From NCBI GenBank assembly GCA_030272155.1, contig CP126191.1:2378501-2442500 (forward strand): a DNA stretch of 64,000 nucleotides, read 5' to 3'. How positions within the stretch are numbered: position 1 is the stretch's first letter; each line of letters starts with the position of its first letter. Made by a program: the position numbers and the translations under genes. The DNA is from Tetradesmus obliquus (taxonomy: Eukaryota > Chlorophyta > Chlorophyceae > Sphaeropleales > Scenedesmaceae). Under the pieces are notes generated by a model. The model was not told where the DNA came from. It saw only the letters and a program-made list of their open reading frames with translations, and did no database searches. This document shows positions 33,197 to 57,227 of the stretch, in pieces.

Positions 33197-36100
33197 TCAA
33201 TACTCCCAGGCACCCCTGGACGTGGCATCGTCTTTCCTGCTACTGTTGTTGCCGCCAGCCTTGAACTTTGCACCCACTGCCGCAACATGCTGCTTGAGCA
33301 TGCTGCTGTCGAGGCCAGCACCTGCACCGCTGCCTTTCTTCTCCTGCAGCATGCTCAGCAGCGATGATCCATCACCGCCGCCTGCTGCCGCGCTGCCCTG
33401 CCGCCCACTGCTACCGGCCGCTGCTACTGCCGGCCTGCTGGGCTCCTTTGCTGCTGCTTCTGGGATGAGCTTGCTGAGGCCTGCAAATGATGAAGGCCCC
33501 ATAGAGCCTGGGCCCTGCTTGGAGTCCTGCTGCTGCTGCTGCTGAGTGTTGCCACCGGCTGGGTTGCTGAAGTTGCTAGGGTCTGAGCAGAACACAAAGG
33601 AGCGGCTGGCGCCATAGTTGGAGGCGGCGCGCACCGTGACTGACTGGCTGGCCTGCCTGCCGATGAAGCTGCCTGCGGCCTGTGGCGCAACAAGGAAAGG
33701 GCAGCAGTTGCAGCAGCACAGGGGCAGGAACAAATGCCAGGTTACAATGTGCTGGCTGGAGACAAGGGGCAGCAGAATGCTGTCAGGCAGGTCAAACATG
33801 CAGCCGCCGCCATTCCAATTCAAGGGAAGCCTGAAGCAAGACCAAGGCCAGGCAAGCTCCCACAACCCAAGCACAATCTTTGCATGAGCAGCACAGGCAG
33901 CAGCACAGCAGACGCAACCGCATCCAACAACGCACCTGCTGTGGCTTGCTGCTGTTGGTCAAGTCCTTGCCAAACATCTGGAAGCTGAAGCCGCCTGCAG
34001 TGCCGCCAGCTGCTGCTGCTGCCGCACCAGCTGCAGCTTGCTTGCTGGCGCCTGCTGCTGCCTGCGCCCTAAGGCTGTGGCTGCCTGAAACATCGCTGTG
34101 GCCAGCGCTGATGCCCAGTGAGCTGGCCCTGCTGGCTGGCGCGGCTGGCGCAGCAGCAGCAGCAGATGCTGAGCGGCTCAGCAGCGCCGCTGTGTGCTGC
34201 GAGTCATCGTCAACATCCATCTGCAGCAGCTGCATCACGTCACCCTCCTGCACCACAGCACAATTTGCCAGAGCAGCAGCAGCAGCAGCAGTTAATGGTG
34301 TAACCAGTGGCAAGACCAGCATACATGCTCGAAAGGCGTCACAGCACGCAAGTCCTGCGGCAAGCTGCATACATAGTCACTAACCACACACGCTGCAAGC
34401 CAGCCAGCACGCACGCACCGGCTGCGACTCGCTGGCCTGCATTTGCAGCTTCTGGATGCGCTTCTGCTTCTCCCTGTTGGCCAGCTCAGCAGCTGCTGCC
34501 GCCTCTGCTGCCGCCAGGTCATCCTCCTGCTCCGTGAGCTGGAAGTCCAGCCGCTGCAGCCTGTCTGTGCCTGCTGCTGCCTCGTCGTCGACGTCCTCCT
34601 CGTCCTGTGTGATGCCCAGCAACTGCGCGCGGCGCCTGCGCGTTGCTGCGTCTGTGCCATCCTGTACGGAGCATGAAGCAGTGCAAGAGCATGCAAGCAG
34701 TTTAACAGCGGTTTGCAGAACCAGCCACGGATGTGGCTGACTGTTCACCGGCAGGGGTGCTTGAAGAGCAGAGCAGGACACAGCAGGCTGCGGCACGTAC
34801 AAACAGGCGCCGGCAGTTCACTACTGGCATGTGCATTCCTTACCAGATGCCACTGCTACAGTATGCACTGCTTTGCGGACAGCCACCTACTGCATACACC
34901 TGCACTCCCTGCTGTCCCGTGCTCAAGTGCACAAACAGTGTAATGATGCACACAACAACACCCTGCCCTGGCCACTCACGTCATCATCGTCCAGCCCCGC
35001 CAGGCCCTTCCGCTTGCGCCTGAAGCCGCGCCGCAGCGCCTCAAGCATCTGCGCCACGTCCTTGGCGTCGCGGGTCTCCTCAAACTCGGCGTGCAGCGCC
35101 GCGCGGCGCACCTCGTCCATGCGGCCCTCCTTGTAATCCGCCAGCATGGCCGCCTACAGGGTGGCGAGGCAATGAGATATGGCAGGCAGGCAAGTGTACA
35201 GGCAGGCAGGCAGGCAGCCAGCGCAACAATGAGCCGAAGATCTTGGTTGCATGCAAGGCAGCAGGCAACAGCAGGCATTGTTCAGATGTTGAGGAATTAA
35301 TCTGGCAGTAAGGACGCTTCTCTGTGGACATGCTGCAAATTGCCGCTGCCACCTGGCTGGTCTGCTTGTTCAACAGCAAACCACACATGTCTGCCGCTGT
35401 ATCTGTGCTTGGCTCAAATACCGCAGCCCATGACTGTTCACGTGCAGATTGCCTATTGCACATCTGGTCCTGCAGCCCAGTGCAACGTGCTTGCACTGAG
35501 GGCCCAATCTACTCACCAGCTCTGGGTCGTCGTCATCGTCATCGTCATCCTCGTCATCAGAGCCGCCCCCGCCCTCCTCATCGCTGAGGTCAGCCTCGGC
35601 CTCAATGAAGCCACCAGCAGCACGCCGCGCCCTGGCAGCTGCTTTCTTGGCCTTCCTCGCTGCCGCTGCACCCTCTGCACCTGCTGCTGCCGCTGCACCC
35701 TCTGCGCCCTGCTGCTGGCTGCTGTCACCGCCAAAGTGCTCCTCCTCTTCTTCCTCCCAGTTCAGCGGCTCTGCAACCGGCTCCGACTCCTGCGGTTCGT
35801 CCTCTATCTCGCTGTTGTCATGCAGCTCCTCATCATCGCTGCCGCTGCCGCTGCCTGCTTCATCCGAGTCATCACCGCTGCCATCTGCATCCCCCACCTC
35901 CTCATCCTCTCCTTCACTGCCAGACCCCTCTGCATTGTCTGCATCGCTGCCTGCTGCATCGTCCAGCTGCAGGTCAAGCTCATCATCAGGTGCCTCAGTG
36001 CCTGCCAGCACAGCAGCACCAGCGCCAGCAGCAGCAACAGCTGCAGGAAGCTCCTCCAGCATCTGCTGTGTCTCTGGCAGCATCCAGCTGGCATCAGCGC

Positions 36101-38536
36101 CTGCCTGCTGCTGCTGCTGCTGAGGGGGCTCGACTACTAGTTCATCTTCAAAGTCATCATCACCATCTACGTCTGCTGTGCCCAGGTCCCTGCCCGACTC
36201 TGCTGCTGCCTTGCTGCTGCCAGCACCGCCATGCGCTGCTGCTGCTTCCTGCCCGCTGCTGTCATCTGCTGCGCCTGCTACTGCCTGCGGATCCGCTGCC
36301 TGCGCTGCTGCAGGATCTTGCTGCTGCTGCTTCTGCCCTAGGTTGTGCCGCTCTAGGTGAGCCTTCAGCTGCTCAAAAGTCAGAGCAGGCTGGGGCCCTG
36401 CGCCTGCGTCTGCTGCTGCTGGTGCGCGCTGGCGGGTCCTGCAGGACAAGCAGCAGAACACACCTTTGCAGTCAACACATGTGTTGTTGGCAGCCTGCAC
36501 GGGAGGTGCGCTGGTCTTTCCTGCTGCTGCATGAGATGATCGCATCGGCAAGCTGCGCAGGAGGTGAGACAACAGTCAAAAGTATGCCCAGCCTCGAGTG
36601 ATGCAGGAAGGTTTTGGTATGCACAACACTGCCGGCAGCAGCAACTGCAGTTGATCCCACTCACTTTGCCTCGAGTGCTGCCTGGCGTGCTGCCAGCTTG
36701 CCCAGGATGCTGTTGAGCGGCGCCACCTCTGGCTTGAAGCCCTTGCCCAGCCCATCCTTGGCTGCTGCCTCTGCACTTGGAAATTCACAGCAGGCACGCA
36801 ACAGCAGCAGCAGATTGAATGTCGGAGCGCAACCAATGCGCTAGTGCGCGGAGCCCAACTGCTGTTTCTTGGCAGGCAGGGTGCAACCGCAGAGTTGTCC
36901 GGTTGCTGGCCAGGTCATCACTTGCCATGCATGGTCTGCCAGGCAGCTCGGCCACAAACAGCAGCTGTGGTGCACTGATGCGCGGCTTACATGCTGACAT
37001 ACAGTCAGCGCTCTGACAGCGCATGCATAGCAGGCACACGCGCACAGCTGAGCACCAGTCCTGCAAGGCAGCTGCACACGGCGTGCTGGCACCCACCCCT
37101 CAGCAAGCGCTGCGTCCTGGCATTTGTGGCGTCGGGGTCATCGTCAGCCATGATGTCATCGTCATCCTCGCCACCTGCCTGCCCGCTGCCGCTCACGCTG
37201 CCGCCACCAGAAGTGGAGCCTTGCTGCGCCTGCTCGTCTTGCTGCTCCTCATCATCCTCTGCAGTGCCAACCAGGGGCTTCTGGCTGCCTGCAGGACAGC
37301 AAAGAACCCAAAGGGAGGAAACAGCAGCGGCAGCAGCAGTCAAAGAAGGCGGGGGTGCTCAGCGCTGGGAGCATGCTACGCATTGCTGCAGCCAGGAGTC
37401 GCTGCTCAGGGCCATGAAGCAAGAGAAGCAGGAGCAGCAAGACGCACGAAGTGGAGGCAGGGTACCTAACTCAGGCACAGCATATCGAGGTGTGCACACA
37501 GGATGACGGCAAGCGGCAAGTGCTGCGGCAGTGCCAGCAGAGCTGCAAGGGTAGTGCGGTTGCGATGCTGGCCACCTCTGAAATTTAACACCCTGCCACA
37601 CCTGCTTGTGTGCCCTGCTTCTCCTGCTGTACCAGCTCCTCCCATTCATCTTCGTCATCATACTGCACCCTGCGCCTGCTGGTGGGGTCATGTGGAAGCA
37701 CTTCGCCCTTCTCTGCTCCAGCTGCTGCTGCTTCTGCATCACCCTGTGCTGCGCTGTCTTCTGCTGCAGTGATGAAAGGTGCTGGCTGATCCTCCCAGTC
37801 ATCATCATCGTCCTCCAGGTTGATATCCTGCAAGTGGACAGGCTGCTGCTGTTGCTTGGGCTCTGCTGCTGCTGCTGCTGCTGCCTTGCCAGATGCAGCC
37901 TCCGCTGCATATTCTGCTGTTGCTGCAGTGTTTGCAGGCGGTGCTGCCGCCGCTGCTCCTGCTTCTGCTTCTGCAGCCGCTGCAACTGCTGGAGGCTCGG
38001 ACATGAGAGCATCCTCCTGAAGAGGGCTGCTTGCTGCCTGTGCTGCCGGCTGCTCAACACTGCGCAGGCCAGCAGACTTTGCTGCAGGACTGAAGCTTGG
38101 CATTTCCAGCTCGTGCTGTGGCTGCTGCTGGCTGCGCGTCGTCGCTGCAGGGCTGTGGGCGCCCTCGGCATCTGCCTGGTCTTCCAGGCCTTCATCCCTG
38201 GCAAGGCTGGCTGGAAAGCTGAAGCCAGCCTTGGATGCTGGGGAAGCCTTATGTGGAAGCTCCTGGTCCTTGCTAGGCGAGCCTGTAGGCTTGTGCACGC
38301 TCATGTGCTGCAACCTGCTGATTCTGCGCTTGGCCTTGGGCTGCTGCTCATGTGCTGCTGCTGCTGCTGTTGGCCCCCCTGCAACAAGCAGCGATATGGC
38401 AGGCAACAAACGAGTGTACAATCATCAGCTTCCAAACGCAGTGAATGCCGCGCTTGCCGCAGTGTATGCACTCCAGGTTAGGCGTACCTGTCAGCAATGC
38501 TGCTCCATCAGCCTGGTGCTGCACGTCCGGCTCCAT
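33197..38536 (-). CDS. CLSPN: Claspin/Mrc1 homologue, replication-checkpoint mediator
   Basis: Nine phase-consistent exons: 38,488-38,536, 37,602-38,378, 37,097-37,288, 36,665-36,770, 35,517-36,438, 34,980-35,153, 34,419-34,661, 33,936-34,247 and 33,197-33,679. They give 1,085 residues. The middle carries an MRC1-like region (about residues 640-740): GGFIEAEADLSDEEG, a pure Asp run, then RAALHAEFEETRDAKDVAQM and GFRRKRKG. This acidic stretch followed by a charged helix and an RRKR block is typical of Claspin. Downstream are TRRRRAQLLGI and a glutamate/alanine coiled coil. The rest is very acidic and rich in Ser, Ala and Gln. Known Claspin/Mrc1 bridges replisome helicase and polymerase and carries the ATR-to-CHK1 signal at SQ/TQ sites. 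I saw no clear CHK1-binding repeat, so that function is inference. The start is the ATG at 38,536. Confidence 0.75.
35181..35218. repeat. (GGCA)n microsatellite in a Claspin intron
   Basis: Two short GGCA runs separated by AAGTGTACA, just upstream (minus sense) of the 34,980-35,153 exon. Confidence 0.85.
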
Positions 38537-39133
38537 GGTTGCCTCCACCCCTTTAAGGTCTAGGATTTCAAAAATCAATTCCTAAGGTTGAGTATGATGA
38601 TGCAACAGCGTCCGTGATGCAAAGCCGGGTTGTTGATTTGAAATGGCTCTTGTCGGAGAAGGCTTGTGACTGTGCGGTTGGTGTGAATTCATCAACAGAG
38701 TAACTTGAGATAGTTGAAGCATTAGTATGCTCTGCTTTATGAAGGTGTCGTGCAAGTGCACAGTGTCATGTTGTCACCTTTCAATTTGCCTGCTGTCTCA
38801 GGTGACCTGTTGGCAGCTATACTGCGCAACAACATAAGTAGGAAGTGTATTTTGCCTTTATTATGTATAGTTAGTCTGGTTTGATTGCCTGCGCGATGCC
38901 TGGTGCTCAAGTCAAAAGCTGAAGTAGCTGTGACTGCCTTACAAAATCAAAAACACCATACAGCTCTGTCAAAATACGAATTACTAGCAGATGTAGACAA
39001 TGCACGATATTCACCATGCTCCTGATTACAGCCTGCAGCTGTTGTACTGCCAAGACGCACGGACTCACTAGTGCACCTGCTGGTACCTGCTGCCGCTGGC
39101 CTTGTTGAGACAAAGGCGGGCAGCGACAATAGT
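38537..39133. promoter_or_regulatory. Shared 5' region of divergent genes (Claspin / C11 membrane protein)
   Basis: About 600 bases between opposed start codons. It contains an AT-richer stretch around 38,820-38,890. No specific element was recognised; the role is positional. Confidence 0.5.
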
Positions 39134-51500
<12,367 letters not shown>

Positions 51501-52602
51501 GCTGGCGCTGATGTGAGCTTGTGAGGTGCATCAACAGGCTGTCTGCGGTGCTGCAGCTTGAGCATCATTCTTTCATTTCAATGTCTTGATGAGTGCATGG
51601 CTGGAGAAGTGAGTGGCTGCTAAGATACACCAGCCGAGCGCCAGGCCGGTTGCTTAGCTCTGGCGTGGCTGCAGGGAAGTTGTTGAGCAGTGCTTCATGT
51701 TGAACGCCAATGTGGCAGCGCCGCTAACGTGATAGTGTCTTAGTCAATGCTTTGTTATGAGAGGTGCAGTTACACGTGGGTCTGGGTACTATCACTTTCT
51801 TGTATGACATGGTTAGGTGCTCGCGCACATGAGTCCAATACGCTGCATCACTATGTGCGGCACATTGTTGGGCAGGAGGAGCTGCCCTGTGTCTTTACTA
51901 ATGTATGGTCTTGGAAGTATTGTTTTATTAGCAGCATCAGGGCAGTGCGTGTGTGTTTGCGCCACTGTCTACTTATGAGCTATTGCATTGATGTCACGTC
52001 ACTAGCTTGACCACTTGCCTGCTTCGTCCTAATTGTTGCTGTACCGCAACACTGAAATTCAATCTTGATGCAAATTTGCAGTCTCTGGTTTAAGCTTGGG
52101 GCTGCCCTCTTACACGTCACCCCTTACGTTGCGGCAGCCCCATTTAACAGCATGCATGTTCACAGGCTGAACTGCACTTGCGTGCAGGCTGCTAGTGATT
52201 GTTTCTGGCGTGCTGAGGCACTCATGCATGGCTCAGCTTCACTCATCATGCACCCTCCGCTTCAACACCAGCAGCTGGTGCAATGCCTTGGATTGTCTTG
52301 GTTGTTACCTTCTGGCACGCGCTTGCGCTAGGTGCATAAGAACACGGCGTACCAACACAGGCGGTTGTCAACGCAACTGTTGCGTGTGTGAGCAACGTTG
52401 CACTTGTGCAGCCTGCCCACTTCAAGTCCCCTGTGGTAACTGCTCAAGAACTTGCAGAAGGATCCTTCTCTCACCACCAGCTGCTGCTTTCCAACACATT
52501 CACAAACTTTAACCCAACATATACACGCTTTGTGCCTGCAGTGCTTCAGCAGATACAACTAGGACTCAACCAGGTGGCTGTGCACCTGCAGCTTGCTTCA
52601 GA
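51501..52602. other. Intergenic region, convergent 3' ends
   Basis: About 1.1 kb between the C11-gene stop and the ACBP stop. No coding exon was recognised. A minus-strand TGTAA at 52,110-52,114 is a distant candidate signal for the ACBP gene. No clear + strand signal was seen for the C11 gene. Confidence 0.5.
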
Positions 52603-53719
52603 TCAAGCAGTCACGCCGCCGCGCGTGTCGCTGTACAGCGCGGATGGCGGGAACTCGTAGAACAGCTTCACGAAGCGCAGCTTGGCCTCCTCCGAGGCCA
52701 GGCCCTTCAGCGCTGCCCATGCGTCCCAGCGCGCCCTGCCCTCAAAGTCCAGGCCGCCCTTCTCAGCCCACATGGGCCGCTCTGTGGTGTTGTCGCCCTG
52801 GCTGGCTTGCTGCTGCAGCGCGTACAGCCTGGCGGAGAGTGAAGGTTGAGCGGGTGCGGGACACAGCGCGCGCACAGGGAGTTGTCAATGGCTGGTGATG
52901 AGCAACAGCGGTGTTGGTTACCAGGCACTGGCTTTGCGAAGCCACCAATTTAGCCCTAGCAGTGTGATTGCATCTAGCATTGCTGCAGAGGTTCGAGGCG
53001 ACCCCTGTGCGCTCCACAGCTGACTTGGCAGCAGAGTCTGTTGCGCAGTCGGTTGAACATGGTGTTGCTGCCCCACCTGTAAAAGTCATCAGGCTTGACT
53101 GTGGCGCCTCCAGGCTTGCTGATCATGCGCCACTTGAGGCCCTCATACACATCTGCCAGTGTGTCAAACTCGACAGCATCATAGCTGGTCTTCATGTGCG
53201 GCGACTTCTCTGCAGGCACCCCAGCAGCTGCTGCTGCAGCGCCAGCTGACACGGTGCCTCCGCCAGCCTCGCGCGCTGCCAGCAGCTTGCGAAGCTTGGT
53301 GCGGGCAGCTGTGTTGGTAGTGCAGCATAGCATGTGTGCAGTTGAGGCAGCAGGTAGCGGGTGCTGGAAGGTATGTCACACTTGCACATGAGCTGACGTC
53401 TGCTGCAGCAATGTTTAGGCAAATCCTTTTCCAGCGAAATTAAAGCTTGCAGCAGCAGGTATGGCTGGCAACTCAGCGCAAGTGCCTGCCCCTGACACCA
53501 TGAATGTCCACATGAAGCAGCAACAGCAGCACTGTCCCTGCCAGCATGATGAGACCAGCTGAGCCAGATGACTGCCAAGAACCCACCTCGCAGCTTTTGC
53601 CTGTCTTCTCCTGGTATCTCATCCAGAAACTTGGCCTTGCCAACTGCTGTGATCAGGGCATCGATATCCTCGCCTGCTGCCTGAAGAGCTGCCACGGCTC
53701 CGCCAGTGTCTGATGCCAT
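52603..53719 (-). CDS. Acyl-CoA-binding protein (ACBP domain, 196 aa)
   Basis: Three phase-matched exons: 53,587-53,719, 53,077-53,308 and 52,603-52,828. The ACB domain occupies roughly residues 75-185. It has KPDDFYRLYALQQQASQGDN, then TERP, then LDFEGRARWDAWAALKGLAS, which follow the family's LYALYKQATxGDxxTERP and DFKGKAKWDAW signatures closely. ACBPs are four-helix proteins that carry long-chain acyl-CoA esters in the cytosol. Two lysines important for CoA phosphate contact differ here: YKQ is replaced by QQQ and KAKW by RARW. An insertion (MWAEKGG) follows TERP. An N-terminal extension of about 70 residues (KFLDEIPGEDRQKLRG then an Ala/Gly linker) is unlike the roughly 90-residue small ACBPs. 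No signal peptide is seen. Confidence 0.88.
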
Positions 53720-54017
53720 GTTGTTGCCTGATTGAATGTCTTTTGTCGATAATCTGTTTATTGGGTGTCCTTCACAGGGCGCAACCGCGCAAGCATGGCA
53801 CGGAATGCATCGTGTGCAACCTTGGGCATCGGCAGCTCGAACTTATCGTGCGCCCATATGTCCCTCGGCTGTTCACGCTGCGACACAACTACAGACACCA
53901 TAGGCAGTCAAGCCACCTGCAAAGCTTGATTGAAGTACAAGACAGTTGCAAGCATCAGTCCGACCCAGGCGAACTCGTGAGCAGCAGCAGTAGCAGTGCA
54001 GCAGCAGGCAGCAAAGG
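53720..54017. promoter_or_regulatory. Short divergent 5' region (ACBP / 131-aa gene)
   Basis: Only 298 bases lie between two opposed ATGs, so the promoters must overlap or be shared. No motif was recognised with confidence. Confidence 0.45.
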
Positions 54018-55023
54018 ATGGACCCATACGCACTTGCAGCTGACGGGTCAGCCAGAGACCCAAGAGCGTTCCAGGAGGCACTTCGTCAAGATGCTGCAAA
54101 GATGGCCCAGCTAGAGAAGGTGAGCATCATCAGTGGCAGTGGTTGCCTGCTGTGAGGTGGGATGTACATGGGACAGGACGGCGCTGCTCAGCTTGAAAAG
54201 CCTGGTGTGGATGATAAACGCTTCAGCGCTGTTGCAGGAAAGGTTGAGTAAGAGAATTCTGCTTTGTTTTGGCTGTCGACCATGCTCAAACACCTTATCC
54301 TTGCACAACGACGTGTCACCTACTAGTATGTATTGCGCGCCAAAGCTGGCAACCACGCCTACGTGCATCTTTCCTCTCTTCAACCGCCCGACACTTTACG
54401 CAGCCCACAACAGCAGTCAGCGACTGTCACAGTATCACATTGGTAGTTTGCACTTTTTGCTGCTGCACTCGCCTGTGTCCCGCAGGACCCTGAGCTGTCG
54501 GCTGTGCTGCTGGGAGAGGATGTGACAGCCATGCAGAACATGCTCAAGTCAGCCTACCAGGTGAGACGCTGCAGCCACACTGTCACAGCGCGCTTTGTTT
54601 AAATGCTGCAACCGGTTAGGTGCTGCTGATACAACGCTCTGGAGTGTGTGCTACAGGCTAGAGCTGATCAGCACTTTCAACCAGCACCCGCCACATGCAT
54701 CTTGACAAACATCCTCTGCGCCAATCAGATCAACCTAATCGCTACCTGAACCCTTGCTGCCCGGCTGTATGCTATTATGCATCGTCTGCCCTGCCCGCTC
54801 ACAGGCGGAGCTGGCGCGTGCACAGAACACATCGCGCCGCCAGTCTGAGCGCAGCATGGATGCGCAGCGGGCCAGCGCCACTGTGCCGCGTGACACTGTG
54901 CAGCTGTACCAGCAGCTTGCTGCATCAGGGCTGCAGTATGGCCCAGCCTTCAGGCTGCTGAGGAATGTGCACGTGCCAGACACCAGCAGTGCTGGCACTG
55001 CTGCAGCCGGCAGCAGCAGCTGA
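54018..55023 (+). CDS. Unknown 131-aa helical protein
   Basis: Three exons join without phase conflict: 54,018-54,119, 54,486-54,560 and 54,805-55,023. Each is bounded by good GTGAGN donors and CAG acceptors. The product begins MDPYALAADGSARDPRAFQE, continues through DPELSAVLLGEDVTAMQNML and a charged helical stretch, and ends with a short Ser/Ala tail. No family was recognised. Near the C-terminus, LYQQLAASGLQYGPAFRLL closely resembles the YGPAF motif of polyketide-synthase dehydratase domains. The rest of such a domain, including its catalytic His and Asp, is absent. An in-frame TAG precedes the chosen ATG, supporting that start. A TGTAA signal lies at 55,232-55,236, about 210 bases after the stop. 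Confidence 0.65.
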
Positions 55024-55795
55024 GTAGTAGCTGTGTAGGCGTTTGGGGGTTGTTGATTGTGTGATTGACGTTGTGATGGCCACGTGGCGGCATCCTGTGA
55101 CGGTGATTGGTATATTGACACGCGCTGGTGGACGTGGGAGCAGGCAGGGTGACTTCCATCCACCCTCATTTCCTCCTGGTGACCATACATGCGCAGGAAG
55201 GTGATGCGACAGAGGGTGTGATCAACTTGCCTGTAATAGTTGTGATGCGGCCCTGAGGCCACTTTACTAATGTATGTGTTGGGCACTGCTGGGTGCTCTT
55301 CTGCTTAGGCAGCAATCGCCAGCTGCGTCTCCTGCCCAGTTGGTACCTGCTGATGGTAATGTTGTTAGAATGCTACACAATGCTGGCGCTGACGGCCTTT
55401 AGCACCACGTGTGCTAGGTCTTGACTGTGTCATCACTGCAGCTCAATCAACGTCGTTTTATCAGTTATACCATAGAATCCATATGTAACTACCCTTTCTC
55501 ACAGCAACCAGAGCAGCGTGAGGCATCCACAGGTCATGCAGGGGTGGTGCCATAATATATTATGGCAGGCTATATAGCCTGCCGGCCACTTGAAGCGCCC
55601 GCTGATGCAACAGGTTTTGCACATTGCGCACAATACGTTGCCAAGTTACCCACAGCAGTGTCAAACTCGAGCTCGGCACTGTCACATGCCAGAAACATCA
55701 TTGACATCAATAGAGAGGCAATAATAGTCGTAGTTTCCGCTCCGTACGGGGCGCGGTTGCCGATGCCGATGACAAGGTATGGCTTACAAGAAGAC

Positions 55796-55840
<45 letters not shown>
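55796..55840. repeat. (TTA)15 microsatellite
   Basis: Fifteen pure TTA/ATT triplets. An AT-only repeat stands out in this GC-rich, CAG-dominated sequence. Confidence 0.95.
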
Positions 55841-56665
55841 CAACAGCATGGTGGTACATGCCCTCTCCCTTCAGACAAACAGCACAGGCACAAACAGTTG
55901 CCTTTCAGCAGCACAGCAAGGGGCAATGATCAAATCAACAAGAAACTGGACGCTGACGCTGCTATCAGACAGCCGCGACTCCCTTGAGAAGGCTGCACGC
56001 CAGCTGAGCAATGGGCGCAATGCACGTGGCATGGTTCACTGGAGTTGTGGGTGCGCAGACACGCTCACAGGATGCGCACGCGCAGCAGCCACCAACATAA
56101 TAACAAAACCCCTCAGCTGCATACTACCGGTACAGGGCTGCATACGCAAGTCTTGCACCAAAGCCAGCAGCGCTGCCACTGCAGGTTTGCATGCAGCAGG
56201 TGCACTCGACCATTCAAGCTTGCAGCACCGTGCTGCATCAGTGATGTGACATGGACAGTACAACAGATCCACAAAAGCATCTGAGTTTGCGCAACACCAC
56301 AGCGAGAGATGAGGGGGAGGGATGCTGCATAAGTGGAGCAGCAGAAGATGGTGTGCAAGCAGGGCAGCGTGCTCAGCAATGGTTGTCATGCCATCAAATG
56401 TATCAACTGCAGAAGGAGTGCCTGCGCATGCAGTTGATGCTCCGTTCACCGCCACCCAAAATTAACACAACCCCTCATGACACCTCATAACACAGTACGC
56501 AATCCTGCTATGCCTATCTCCCGAGCAAACGCTGTCCATGACTACGTCCTGCGCACTACCAAGTGCTGCCAAGCGCTCGTATTGTACACGTGCTGCATGC
56601 ACATCAAATTTGCGAGCTGCAATCAGTGGCATTGTTGGCCGCCAGACCACATGCGCATATGCAGG

Positions 56666-56812
56666 TGCACCCATACACCTGTCAAACCAGACACAATCAC
56701 AGCTAAAACAGAAGCTCCCCTCACAGCGCAAGTGCAGATGATCCATGCACCCAAGCACCTGCCAAACCAGCCGCACTCACAGCCCGCACGAAACTCCCCT
56801 TGTAGCACGATT
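56666..56812. repeat. Imperfect direct repeat, 80-bp offset
   Basis: The block beginning TGCACCCATACACCTG at 56,666 recurs as TGCACCCAAGCACCTG at 56,746. Similarity extends about 65 bases with scattered substitutions (ACCAGACACAATCACAG against ACCAGCCGCACTCACAG). Confidence 0.75.
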
Positions 56813-56932
56813 GCTGCTTTTTATCTGATGAAAACAGCCGGCTACGCTCAATGATGGCCACCGCACAATGAAACCATGCAACCGTGCGATAAGCTTTGCA
56901 GCTCTGCGCTCTCCTCTGTGCAGCATCTTCCC

Positions 56933-57193
56933 TCAGTACATCCGCTGCTCAACCGCAAACGCGCCCTGCTCAGCTGGGAACAGCGCTGCAGCAGCAGCAG
57001 CATCTTTCACCAGCATCTCGCTGCTAACCATGCAGCCGCTGTGCTCAGCGCTGCTGCTGCTGCCTGCCACATACAGCAGCATGTCTGGGCTGGATGCCTC
57101 ACTGCATGCTTCTGTGCTGAAGGGTGATGAGCAGCGCAGCTGGCGCCCTCTAAGGCCAACTGCAGCCGCCGGCTGCTGCCACATCTCAGTGTC

Positions 57194-57227
<34 letters not shown>

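Larger units (their letters stand above)
55024..56932. other. Intergenic region with microsatellite and an imperfect repeat
   Basis: About 1.9 kb between convergent genes. It contains a (TTA)n tract (55,796-55,840) and an imperfect two-copy repeat (56,666-56,812). Open frames crossing it are short and lack recognisable features. Confidence 0.55.

Noticed and set aside
35340-36140. Hydrophobic 266-codon + strand frame resembling a membrane protein
   Set aside because: Antisense of the acidic Claspin exon; Asp/Glu codons read backwards give Ile/Val/Leu/Phe.
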